From positions 1 to 31,307 of the forward strand of contig JBEBGV010000056.1 of assembly GCA_040081265.1 (NCBI GenBank): DNA of 31,307 nt, read 5' to 3'. The DNA is from JBEBGV01 sp040081265. Its GTDB lineage: Bacteria; Acidobacteriota; Vicinamibacteria; Vicinamibacterales; UBA2999. Both the position numbers and the translations under genes were made by a program. Below, in pieces: positions 1 through 10,432 of the stretch (the stretch's first letter is position 1; the number at the start of each line of letters is the position of its first letter). The notes under the pieces are model-generated. The model was not told the DNA's origin. It was given only the letters and a program-made list of their open reading frames with translations, and did no database searches.

Positions 1-47
1 GTCCCACAAGCCCCCCCGGCCAGGCCGCCCGGGGGGGCTTGTGGGAC
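1..47. repeat. Perfect inverted repeat at the left edge
   Basis: Bases 1-19 and 29-47 are exact reverse complements, with a 9-base spacer between them. The arms start GTCCCACAAG and run into a C-tract. The repeat begins at the very first base of the window and lies inside the open frame of the PepSY gene, where it would encode a Pro/Gly-rich stretch. It could be a genuine Pro/Gly linker, or a fold-back or assembly artefact at a contig end. The sequence alone does not decide. Confidence 0.85.
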
Positions 48-737
48 GGGGGGATCCTCGCCCACGGCCTGGTATATAGCTCTGTTCGCCCACTGGAACG
101 AGATGGGCACTGCGCCAGCAACGATCAGCGCCAGCGGCACGGCCGACCAGATGCCGATCACGTTGTGCCAGTTGAAGTCGCGCGCCTTGCCACGGATTCC
201 GCCGCGAAAGAGCGCGACCGCGCGCACCTGGGTCCAGCCCCAGCGACGTGGCAGCCAGAGATAGATGCCGCCAAGCACGATCAGGAGGAAGAAGAAGTTC
301 GACCAGCCGGTGATGCTGCGCAGCGTCTGGCGGAGCGGCCCATTGGCGGCGCCGAGATAGCGGTGCCAGGTTGTGACGGTGCGGAAGAACCCGCGAAGCC
401 GAGGCGCGGACTCGCCAAGCACGGCGCCGGTGTAGGGATTCAGCGTGATCACGCGCGACCCCACCGTGGCGAGGGCCGGCGCTCCGGGCACGGACGAGAT
501 CGTCAGGTTCGTCACGGTGACGGACGCATCGCCGCGGCGGGCGGCGCTGATCAGGGCGTCAACGGGTTGGCGCTCGGAGGTCGGGAGGGGCGGACGGGCC
601 AGATCTGACCGATCGGCCCAGGCGATCATCTGCTTCTCGTAGGTCAGCAGGACGCCGGTGACCGACATGATGAGGATGACGATTCCGGCGACGAGGCCGG
701 CGGACAGATGCAGCCAGAAGATGACTTTGCGCAGCAA
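1..737 (-). CDS. PepSY-associated TM-helix protein (PiuB-like), truncated by the window edge
   Basis: The minus-strand frame stays open from a TTG at 737 to base 1, giving 245 residues without the C-terminus. It starts LLRKVIFWLHLSAG and runs into a hydrophobic helix (about residues 5-30, ending VTGVLLTYEKQ). It then has a periplasmic PepSY-like part, the segment TWHRYLGA, a second helix (FFFLLIVLGGIYLWLPRRWGW), the motif FNWHNVIG and a third helix. This order is typical of PepSY_TM proteins, which often accompany TonB siderophore receptors and act in the inner membrane in iron uptake. TTG is chosen because an in-frame TGA lies 15 codons upstream, no ATG or GTG precedes the first helix, and GGAG sits 7 bases before it. 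Its own promoter has Fur-like operators. The last residues before the edge are Pro/Gly-rich and lie in an inverted repeat, so they may be unreliable. A partner receptor gene would lie outside the window. Confidence 0.85.
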   Translation of the reverse strand, partial: MLRKVIFWLHLSAGLVAGIVILIMSVTGVLLTYEKQMIAWADRSDLARPPLPTSERQPVDALISAARRGDASVTVTNLTISSVPGAPALATVGSRVITLNPYTGAVLGESAPRLRGFFRTVTTWHRYLGAANGPLRQTLRSITGWSNFFFLLIVLGGIYLWLPRRWGWTQVRAVALFRGGIRGKARDFNWHNVIGIWSAVPLALIVAGAVPISFQWANRAIYQAVGEDPPVPQAPPGGLAGGACG

Positions 738-760
738 CGGACGACTCCGATCTCGGACAC

Positions 761-777
761 GTGAGACTGAGTCTCAC
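761..777. promoter_or_regulatory. Fur-like palindrome, promoter-proximal operator
   Basis: GTGAGACTGAGTCTCAC is a perfect 17-bp palindrome. Its inner TGAGACT-G-AGTCTCA has the 7-1-7 layout of Fur boxes (TGAtAAT-n-ATTaTCA; many high-GC bacteria use TGAGAAT-n-ATTCTCA). It starts only a few bases downstream of the predicted transcription start of the PepSY gene and 24 bases before its start codon, a position suited to repression. Assignment to Fur is by pattern only. Confidence 0.6.
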
Positions 778-789
778 TAACGAGGTCGG

Positions 790-819
790 AGTGTAGCTGG
801 GGCAAAGAGCGGGGGTCAA
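790..819 (-). promoter_or_regulatory. Sigma70-type promoter of the PepSY gene
   Basis: Read on the minus strand, a TTGACC -35 element (814-819) is followed after 18 bases by a TACACT -10 element (790-795). This places transcription start near 783, with a leader of about 45 bases to the TTG start at 737. The promoter lies exactly between two related palindromes (761-777 and 828-842). Confidence 0.55.
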
Positions 820-827
820 GATGTTTT

Positions 828-842
828 TGAGATCAAATCTCA
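828..842. promoter_or_regulatory. Second Fur-like palindrome, upstream operator
   Basis: TGAGATCAAATCTCA is a near-perfect 7-1-7 palindrome sharing the TGAGA-N5-TCTCA frame with the site at 762-776. It lies just upstream of the -35 element of the PepSY promoter. Centre-to-centre distance between the two sites is 66 bp. It could also be read as a short hairpin, but on the minus strand no T-run follows, so a terminator is unlikely. Confidence 0.5.
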
Positions 843-887
843 GAACACGCAAGGCGCGCCCCCAGACCCGCCATACGTCCACTTCCC

Positions 888-935
888 TGCCCACCTTCCC
901 TGCCTACTGCCCACTGCCCACTATCTACCGTCTAC
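888..935. repeat. Degenerate 7-bp tandem repeat
   Basis: Five consecutive heptads cover 901-935: TGCCTAC, TGCCCAC, TGCCCAC, TATCTAC, CGTCTAC. A further TGCCCAC sits at 888-894. On the minus strand the unit reads GTGGGCA. The repeat runs from the intergenic gap into the stop codon of the VWA gene. The remaining part of this roughly 190-base gap holds the PepSY promoter and operators. Confidence 0.7.
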
Positions 936-1846
936 CTCCTGTAAGTGGGCGTCGCGTAGTACCCGCGGCGAGAGCGAGTGATGAGCCCCTCCCCTTTCGC
1001 GCGCACACGTACCGAGCGCCACCGCCCATCCGCAGGACGTGGGGCCACGTATCCGAGGCTGTACTGTGCGTTCAGCTCGAGCGCAATCCGCTCGGTCGCC
1101 ACCGGCAGATCCCCAGCCGACTGCACCACCTCGGTGTAGCCACCGGTCGGCGCGGTCAACTCCCGCAGCGCGTCTGGATTGACGCGGGTCGTTCGACGCT
1201 GTGCGCCCTCCGCGTCAATGGCAATCGCATACACAAAGGCATCGGTCCGCCGCAGACGGTCCTGGGCCTGACGCACTGAAATGTCGCTGGCCGTGTCAGC
1301 GCCATCTGAGATCACCACCAGTGCGGCGCGGCCGTTGTCGCGCCGCCCGAAGGCGTCCAGTGACGCCACGATCGCGTCGTAAATCGCCGTGCCACCCGAC
1401 GGCTGCCGGCTGTCGAGCGCGCCCTGCACCTCCGACGGAGGCCGCATCCACGCCGTGATCGGCTGGGGCACATGGTTGAACGTGCCGAGGAACACCTCGT
1501 CGCGCCTATCGAGCAATTCACCGACGAAGTGCGTGAGCGCCGCGCGCGCATCGACGATCGGCTTCCCTCGCATGCTGTCGCTGATGTCCACCAGCATGCC
1601 GAGACTCAAGGGCACGCGGTCGCCCGTGAAGTGCTTGATGGGTTGGGGATCGCCGTCCTCGAAGACCTCGAAGTCGTCCGCCTTCAGGCCGCCGATGAGG
1701 CGTCCGGCCGCGTCGGTCACGGTTACAGTGACCTCGACGGTCTCGACGCCGGTCTTGAAGACCTGCGCGTCGGGCGACGCGCCCAGGCCACAGAGGATCG
1801 CGACGATCGCGGTGACGAGCGAGACGATCGAAGAGCTCGACCTCAC
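932..1846 (-). CDS. Secreted VWFA-domain protein (acidobacterial VWFA-related family)
   Basis: The protein has 304 residues if started at GTG 1846. It begins with a signal peptide (VRSSSSIVSLVTAIVAIL, cleavage probably near residues 25-28), followed by a beta-rich region with VEVTVTVTDAAGRLIGGL and DFEVFEDG. That region is characteristic of the VWFA-related domain widespread in Acidobacteria. A von Willebrand A fold follows, with a MIDAS motif DISDS (in LVDISDSMRG), GGTAIYDAI and VISDGADT, so metal binding should be intact. Function is unknown; such proteins are thought to mediate extracytoplasmic protein contacts. GTG 1846 is chosen over longer upstream starts because those would overlap carB and put unrelated residues before the signal peptide. 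It begins 5 bases after the carB stop, so it is probably the last gene of the carAB transcript. Confidence 0.88.
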   Translation of the reverse strand: MRSSSSIVSLVTAIVAILCGLGASPDAQVFKTGVETVEVTVTVTDAAGRLIGGLKADDFEVFEDGDPQPIKHFTGDRVPLSLGMLVDISDSMRGKPIVDARAALTHFVGELLDRRDEVFLGTFNHVPQPITAWMRPPSEVQGALDSRQPSGGTAIYDAIVASLDAFGRRDNGRAALVVISDGADTASDISVRQAQDRLRRTDAFVYAIAIDAEGAQRRTTRVNPDALRELTAPTGGYTEVVQSAGDLPVATERIALELNAQYSLGYVAPRPADGRWRSVRVRAKGEGLITRSRRGYYATPTYRR

Positions 1847-1851
1847 GTCGC

Positions 1852-5106
<3,255 letters not shown>

Positions 5107-5112
5107 GGGTGT

Positions 5113-6252
5113 TCAGCGAGGCTCCATTGAGTCGAGAAACTGGCGGAAGAGATAGTCGGCGTCGTGCGGGCCCGGGGAGGCCTCGGGATGGTACTGCACC
5201 GAGAAGATCTGCTTGCCCGTGTGCCGGAAGCCTTCAACCGTCCCGTCGTAGAGGTTGATGTGCGTCACCTTCACGTTGGCCGGAAGTGAGTCGGGGTCGA
5301 CGGCAAAGCCGTGATTCTGTGCCGTGATCTCAACGGCGCCGGACGCGAGGTCCTTGACCGGATGATTGCCGCCCCGATGTCCGAACTTCAGCTTGAAGGT
5401 CTTCCCCCCGAGGGCCAGCCCCAGAATCTGGTGGCCGAGACAGATGCCGAAGGTCGGCCGATCCGCGGCCACCAGCGCCTTCACGTTCTCGATGGCATAC
5501 GGCAACGCCGCCGGGTCACCGGGACCGTTGCTCAGGAACAGGCCGTCCGGGTCGATGGCCAGCAGGTCCGACGCGGGGGCGGAGGCAGGAAACACGTGCA
5601 CGTCGCAGCCGTACGCATCCAGGCGCCGCAGGATGTTCCACTTGATGCCGAAGTCATACGCGGCAACCCGCAACCGCTTCGACGAGGTCCGCTGGGGAGT
5701 GATACCAAACTCGCGCTGCTCGACGTCACCCGACGCCGCCGCGCGCTCGCGCCATTCGTACGGGCGCTCGCAGGTCACTTCCTTGACCAGGTCGGAACCC
5801 TCCATGCTCGGAATGGTACGGGCCCGCTCAACCAGGGCGGCCGGGTCGACCTGTCCAGTCGCGATGATGCCGCGCATCACCCCGCTCGACCGTAACGTCC
5901 GCGTCAGCGCCCGGGTGTCGATGTCGCCGATGGCGACGATGTTATGGGCGATCAGGTAGTCGCGCAGGGTGGAATCGGACCGCCAGTTGCTGGCCACCGG
6001 CGACGCCTCCCGCATGATGAACCCGGCAGCGCGTGGCGCGGCCGACTCGGCATCACCCGAAGCCACACCGTAGTTGCCAATCTGCGGCGCGGTCATCGTC
6101 ACGATCTGGCCGGCGTAGGACGGATCGGTCAGGATTTCCTGGTACCCGGTCATGCTCGTGTTGAACACCACTTCGCCGTGCGCCTCGCCCGGTGCGCCGG
6201 TCGCCACGCCGCGGTACCACGTGCCATCTTCGAGCGCGAGAATCGCGTTCAT
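5113..6252 (-). CDS. carA: Carbamoyl-phosphate synthase small subunit (glutaminase)
   Basis: The protein has 379 residues, the usual length. It hydrolyses glutamine and channels ammonia to CarB. The class I glutamine amidotransferase triad is visible: C271 in FGICLGHQI, and H355 and E357 in SVQYHPEASP. The N-terminal CPSase_sm domain begins MNAILALEDGTWYRGVATG. ATG 6252 is chosen because homology begins there and GGAGCAGG precedes it directly; an upstream ATG at 6330 would add 26 unrelated residues. It is the first gene of the carA-carB-VWA string. Two ARG-box-like sites lie 64-98 bases upstream, suggesting arginine control. Confidence 0.97.
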   Translation of the reverse strand: MNAILALEDGTWYRGVATGAPGEAHGEVVFNTSMTGYQEILTDPSYAGQIVTMTAPQIGNYGVASGDAESAAPRAAGFIMREASPVASNWRSDSTLRDYLIAHNIVAIGDIDTRALTRTLRSSGVMRGIIATGQVDPAALVERARTIPSMEGSDLVKEVTCERPYEWRERAAASGDVEQREFGITPQRTSSKRLRVAAYDFGIKWNILRRLDAYGCDVHVFPASAPASDLLAIDPDGLFLSNGPGDPAALPYAIENVKALVAADRPTFGICLGHQILGLALGGKTFKLKFGHRGGNHPVKDLASGAVEITAQNHGFAVDPDSLPANVKVTHINLYDGTVEGFRHTGKQIFSVQYHPEASPGPHDADYLFRQFLDSMEPR

Positions 6253-6315
6253 CCTGCTCCAGACCCTCCGGGCCGACCCAGACGTACACCGCACGCGCAC
6301 GCCGGCCAACCGAAC

Positions 6316-6349
6316 TGTATGATTATTCACGATCTTGAGTATTTATTCA
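6316..6349. promoter_or_regulatory. Pair of ARG-box-like sites (ArgR) before carA
   Basis: Two 14-bp imperfect palindromes occur: TGTATGATTATTCA (6316-6329) and TGAGTATTTATTCA (6336-6349). Each differs at one position from the ARG-box core TGAAT-N4-ATTCA. They are 20 bp apart, close to the roughly 21-bp centre spacing of paired ARG boxes. This is also one of the few AT-rich patches in the region. In E. coli and other bacteria ArgR represses carAB from such sites, and the position before carA fits. I could not place the -35/-10 elements reliably. Confidence 0.6.
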
Positions 6350-6423
6350 CGCGCGTTTTGGGGCGAGGAATGTCACCTCGCCGCCTTGACAGTGCGCGCG
6401 ACCGTCTGCAACAGTAGGCGCCG

Positions 6424-8073
6424 GTGATCCCCCAGCCTGGCGTGGCAACAACCGCCTCCCTTCCGGTTGATATCAGACGTTTTCCGTGGATCAGACCACT
6501 CGCGGCCGATTACGCGTTTGCCTACGAGCGGCTCGAGTCATTCTTTTCGGGTAACCCCCAGTCGCCTGCAGCGTGGACAGCCGCCATTGCGCGGGCCCAG
6601 GGTGTCACCCGCCAGCGCGACCGCATCGTTGACGTCATCGCCGCGCAGCAGGAACGGCGTGGTGCGCCCGCGGCCTCTCGTGCGGCGCTCCAGACGATGC
6701 GCGACGGGAAGACAGTGGCCGTCCTCACCGGACAGCAGGCGGGCGTTTTTGGCGGCCCTCTGTTCACCCTGCTCAAGGCCCTCACCGCCATCCGTCTCGC
6801 CGAACAAGTGCGCCGCGAGCACAGAGTGCCTGCCGTGGCCGTCTTCTGGATTGACGCGGAGGACCACGACTGGGACGAGGTCAAGGCCTGCAGTGTGCTC
6901 GACGGCGATCTTGGGCACCACACCGTGTCGGTTGGTAACCCGGTCGGCGCGCATGAACGACCGGTGGCTCGCGTCGCCCTCGACGCGGCGACGGACACGG
7001 CCATTGCCGAACTTGAACGGCTGCTGACGCCGACCGAGTTCACGCCTGCCCTGCTGGCCCAGCTGCGCAAAGCCTACCGCCCGGGCCAGGGCACTGCGGA
7101 TGCCTTCGGTCAATGGCTGGAGTCGGTCCTGGGCGACCGCGGCCTCATCGTCTACGACGCTTCCGACCCGGCGGCCAAGCCGCTCGTGGGTCACCTCTTT
7201 ACTCAGGAGCTCGAGCAGGCAGGCGCCACCGGCCGTGCAGTCGCCGAGGTCGGAGACGCCCTCCGCGAACGTGGCTATCACGCGCAGCTGACGCCCCATG
7301 CCGACTCAGTGGCCTTGTTCCACCTCGACGGTGGACGCGAGCCCATCCGCAGCGACGGCGACAGCTTCCGTATTGGCGACACGCGCGTGGACAAGCCGGC
7401 TTTGCTCGGGGAGGTGCGCACCCATCCCGAGGCGTTCAGCCCGAACGTCATGCTCCGCCCCATCGTCCAGGACACCCTCTTCCCGACGATTTGTTATGTG
7501 GCCGGCCCAAACGAGCTGGCATACCTGGGTCAGCTGAAGCCCGTCTATGCTGCCTTCGGGGTGCCGATGCCGTTGATGTTCCAGCGCCTCACGGCAACGC
7601 TGGTCGATTCCAATGCCATGCGGTTTCTGACCCGTCACGAGTTCCCGATCGAACAACTTCAGGCGCAGGACGAGTCGGCCCTCAACGAGCTCCTGGCCTC
7701 ACACCTGCCGCCGGGAGTCGAAACGTCCATCGAACAGGCAGGTCGGATGCTGCGCGAGCGCATGGAGGCGCTAGCGGCGGCCGTGCCCCAGATCGATCCG
7801 ACGCTCGAGGGCGCCACGCGTTCAACGCTGGGGCGGATGGAAGACGACCTCAAGAAGCTGCACGGCAAGGTGATCCAGGCGGCCAAGCGCAAGGATGAGA
7901 CGCTGCGCCGCCAGTTCCAGCACGCCCAGGCGCAGGCGTTTCCGGCCGGACACCCCCAGGAACGCGAAATCGGCTTCGTGTATTTCCTGAACAAATACGG
8001 CCCGCCGCTCATCGACCGACTCAGCCATGAACTCGCGCTCGACATGGGCACGCACTGGGTGGTAACTGTGTGA
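6424..8073 (+). CDS. bshC: Putative cysteine ligase BshC (bacillithiol synthesis)
   Basis: The protein has 549 residues, typical of the YllA/BshC family. BshC catalyses the last step of bacillithiol synthesis, adding cysteine to glucosaminyl-malate. The nucleotide-binding-like core shows TGQQAGVFGGPLFTLLKA and FWIDAEDHDWDEV, both signatures of the family. The C-terminal part has the expected helical, charged segment (EDDLKKLHGKVIQAAKRKDE) and the ending QEREIGFVYFLNKYG. The GTG at 6424 follows an in-frame TAG at 6415, so it is the earliest possible start; homology is strong from DIRRFPWIRPLAADYA. A TTGACA at 6386-6391 could be a -35 element, but no good -10 follows. It is divergent from carA and 4 bases upstream of the PBP gene. 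No bshA or bshB is in the window. Confidence 0.93.
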   Translation: MIPQPGVATTASLPVDIRRFPWIRPLAADYAFAYERLESFFSGNPQSPAAWTAAIARAQGVTRQRDRIVDVIAAQQERRGAPAASRAALQTMRDGKTVAVLTGQQAGVFGGPLFTLLKALTAIRLAEQVRREHRVPAVAVFWIDAEDHDWDEVKACSVLDGDLGHHTVSVGNPVGAHERPVARVALDAATDTAIAELERLLTPTEFTPALLAQLRKAYRPGQGTADAFGQWLESVLGDRGLIVYDASDPAAKPLVGHLFTQELEQAGATGRAVAEVGDALRERGYHAQLTPHADSVALFHLDGGREPIRSDGDSFRIGDTRVDKPALLGEVRTHPEAFSPNVMLRPIVQDTLFPTICYVAGPNELAYLGQLKPVYAAFGVPMPLMFQRLTATLVDSNAMRFLTRHEFPIEQLQAQDESALNELLASHLPPGVETSIEQAGRMLRERMEALAAAVPQIDPTLEGATRSTLGRMEDDLKKLHGKVIQAAKRKDETLRRQFQHAQAQAFPAGHPQEREIGFVYFLNKYGPPLIDRLSHELALDMGTHWVVTV

Positions 8074-8077
8074 GCGC

Positions 8078-10432
8078 ATGGCAGATCCTCTGATCCCGCC
8101 ACCGCGCCGGAGCCGGGCACGCGGCCTTGGAGCGTGGCGCCCGCGCGGAGTTGTGGCGCAGTACGCCACCGGGCTCGCTGCCCTCCTGCTCATCGTCGGC
8201 ATCGGGACCCTCGCCTACCTCTACATTTCGTACTCGCGGATCATCGACGCCAGGCTGCACGGCGAGCGAGAGCGGACGCTGCCACGCGTTTACGCCCGTG
8301 CCTTCGAACTGCGTCGCGGCCAGTCGCTGACGGCGGCTGAGCTCGTCAATCGCCTGAATGATCTCGGCTACGTGCAGCGTCCAAACGCCCACGAACCTGG
8401 AGAATTCGCGAACGCGGCCAATGCCATTGTCCTGACGCCGCGCGCCGGCCAATGGAAAGGGCAGGCGGTACGCGTCCGCTTTCCGGCCCGCGCTGGGCGT
8501 GGTGTGCTGGCGATCGAGGTGCCGGGAGGCCCGACCACCGATACGCTTCGGCTCGACGCCCCGCTCCTGACCGCCCTCATGTCGAGCACCGGCAGGGAAA
8601 AGCGACGGCTCGTGCCCCTCGAAGCCATTCCCGAACACGTCAAGCGCGCCGTGCTGACGACCGAGGATCAGGGCTTCTACTATCACCCCGGCATCAATCC
8701 CATCCGGCTCGTCTCCGCCGTCTTTACCAACGTGTTCGGCGAAAAAGAGTTCGCGGTCGGCAACAGCACGATCACCCAGCAGCTGGCGCGGATGTTCTTC
8801 CTGGCCGACGAATTCAACGCCGAATTGCAGGCCGGCACGCGCGGGCGCACGTTCGGCTCCTACATCCGCAAGGCTGAGGAGATGCTGATGTCGCTCGTGC
8901 TCGAGCGACGCGCGTCGAAGGACGAGATCCTCGAGATGTACCTGAACGACATCTACCTGGGTCAGCGTGGCTCGTTCGCCATCCACGGGGTCGCTGAGGC
9001 GTCTCGGCTCTTCTTCGGGAAGGACGTCGCCAACGTGAGTGTGGCCGAAGCGGCCCTCATCGCGGGCGTGATTCAGAACCCGAGCCTGCGCTCGCCGTTT
9101 GCGAACCCGAAGCGTTCGGTGGAGCGCCGTAACACGGTGATCGACGCCATGGTGCGCGAGGGCATCGTCAGCAAGGACGCCGGCCAGAAGTCCCGCAGCG
9201 AGCCGCTCCAGGTGGTCGCGCGCGCGGTCGACAACGAAGCACCCTATTTCGTCGACATGGTGGCGCAGCAGGTGGCCGAGGCGTTTCCCGGCGTGACGTC
9301 CGAAGCCGGGCAGGTTGATGTCTACACGACGCTCGACAGCAATCTCCAGCACCAGGCGATCGATGCCGTGCGTAACGGACTGGGACGTGTCGACCAGCTG
9401 TTATCCAGGCGCAAGCGAAACGGGCGCGCTCAGGCGGCCCTCATCGCGGTCGACCCGCGCACAGGCGAAATCCTGGCGATGGTCGGCGGACGGTCCTACA
9501 ACCAGTCTCAGTACAACCGCGCCATCGTCTCGCGCCGCCAGCCCGGGTCGGTCTTCAAGCCGTTCGTGTATCTGGCCGCGTTCGAGGAAGCGGAAGAAGA
9601 TGGGCGCACCGACCTGACCGCCGCCGCGCTCACGGTGGACGAGCCCGCCACGATCACCTTCGACGATCAGACCTGGGAGCCCAGGAACTACGACGAGTAC
9701 GACGGGCTCATCACCTGGCGGCGGGCGCTGGCGATGTCACGCAATCTCGGTACTATCCATGTGGGCGAGCAGATCGGGTTCGATCGTGTTGCCGCGATGT
9801 GGCGGAAGGTGGGCGTCGGTACGCCGCCTCGTGGCTTTCCCTCGATCACTCTGGGCGTCTTTGAACTGACCCCCTTCGAGGTCGCTCAGGCCTACACCCT
9901 CTTCCAGAACAACGGCGCGGTGCGTCCGCTCAAGGCGCTCGAGCGCATCGACGCCAGCGGACGGAAGCTGACCCCGAAAGACTTGCCCCTGAAGCAGGTT
10001 GCGCACCCGGAATCGGCCTACCTCGTGACCAACATGATGCGCAGCGTGCTGAACGAAGGTACCGGCGCCGGGGCGCGCGCGGCCGGATTCGCGCTCGACG
10101 CGGCCGGGAAGAGCGGCACGACCAATGATCTTCGCGACGCCTGGTTTGTTGGCTTCACGCCTGAACTCCTGACTGTCGTCTGGGTCGGCTTCGATGACAA
10201 TCAGCCGCTGGGCCTCAGTGGGACGCAGGCGGCGCTGCCGATCTGGACGGAGTTCATGAAAGGCGCGACCGCGGGGCGGCCCAACGCCACGTTCCACGTC
10301 CCTGACGGGATTTCCTTCGCCGAGATCGACCGCGATACCGGCAAACTTGCGCTCCCCGGCTGCCCGCGTACCTTCAACGAGTCGTTCCTCGTCGGCACCG
10401 AACCCACCGAGTTCTGCGAGCTGCATCGGTGA
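8078..10432 (+). CDS. Bifunctional penicillin-binding protein 1 (PBP1b-like)
   Basis: The protein has 784 residues. It polymerises lipid II and cross-links peptidoglycan at the outer face of the inner membrane. A single N-terminal membrane anchor (residues 25-50) is followed by a UB2H-like region (about 65-150, RVYARAFELRRGQ). The GT51 glycosyltransferase comes next, with the catalytic Glu at E196 in TTEDQGFYYHPG and the motif STITQQLARMFF. The transpeptidase domain has SVFK (S491), SRN (554-556) and KSGT (678-681), so all active-site motifs are present. The UB2H region makes PBP1b a better match than PBP1a. The gene starts 4 bases after bshC and its stop overlaps the start of xdhC by 4 bases, so the three are probably co-transcribed. 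Confidence 0.95.
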   Translation: MADPLIPPPRRSRARGLGAWRPRGVVAQYATGLAALLLIVGIGTLAYLYISYSRIIDARLHGERERTLPRVYARAFELRRGQSLTAAELVNRLNDLGYVQRPNAHEPGEFANAANAIVLTPRAGQWKGQAVRVRFPARAGRGVLAIEVPGGPTTDTLRLDAPLLTALMSSTGREKRRLVPLEAIPEHVKRAVLTTEDQGFYYHPGINPIRLVSAVFTNVFGEKEFAVGNSTITQQLARMFFLADEFNAELQAGTRGRTFGSYIRKAEEMLMSLVLERRASKDEILEMYLNDIYLGQRGSFAIHGVAEASRLFFGKDVANVSVAEAALIAGVIQNPSLRSPFANPKRSVERRNTVIDAMVREGIVSKDAGQKSRSEPLQVVARAVDNEAPYFVDMVAQQVAEAFPGVTSEAGQVDVYTTLDSNLQHQAIDAVRNGLGRVDQLLSRRKRNGRAQAALIAVDPRTGEILAMVGGRSYNQSQYNRAIVSRRQPGSVFKPFVYLAAFEEAEEDGRTDLTAAALTVDEPATITFDDQTWEPRNYDEYDGLITWRRALAMSRNLGTIHVGEQIGFDRVAAMWRKVGVGTPPRGFPSITLGVFELTPFEVAQAYTLFQNNGAVRPLKALERIDASGRKLTPKDLPLKQVAHPESAYLVTNMMRSVLNEGTGAGARAAGFALDAAGKSGTTNDLRDAWFVGFTPELLTVVWVGFDDNQPLGLSGTQAALPIWTEFMKGATAGRPNATFHVPDGISFAEIDRDTGKLALPGCPRTFNESFLVGTEPTEFCELHR

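Noticed and set aside
39..608. 189-codon plus-strand frame at the left edge
   Set aside because: The minus-strand PepSY frame, with membrane helices and family motifs, explains the region. The plus frame is Arg/Ala/Gly-rich with no hydrophobic pattern or signature.
828..842. Intrinsic terminator of the VWA transcript
   Set aside because: The hairpin is followed on the minus strand by an A-run (AAAAACATC), not a T-run. It fits better as an operator.
8021..9352. 443-codon open frame on the minus strand opposite PBP1
   Set aside because: PBP1 has all glycosyltransferase motifs on the plus strand in this stretch. The antisense product has no domain features.
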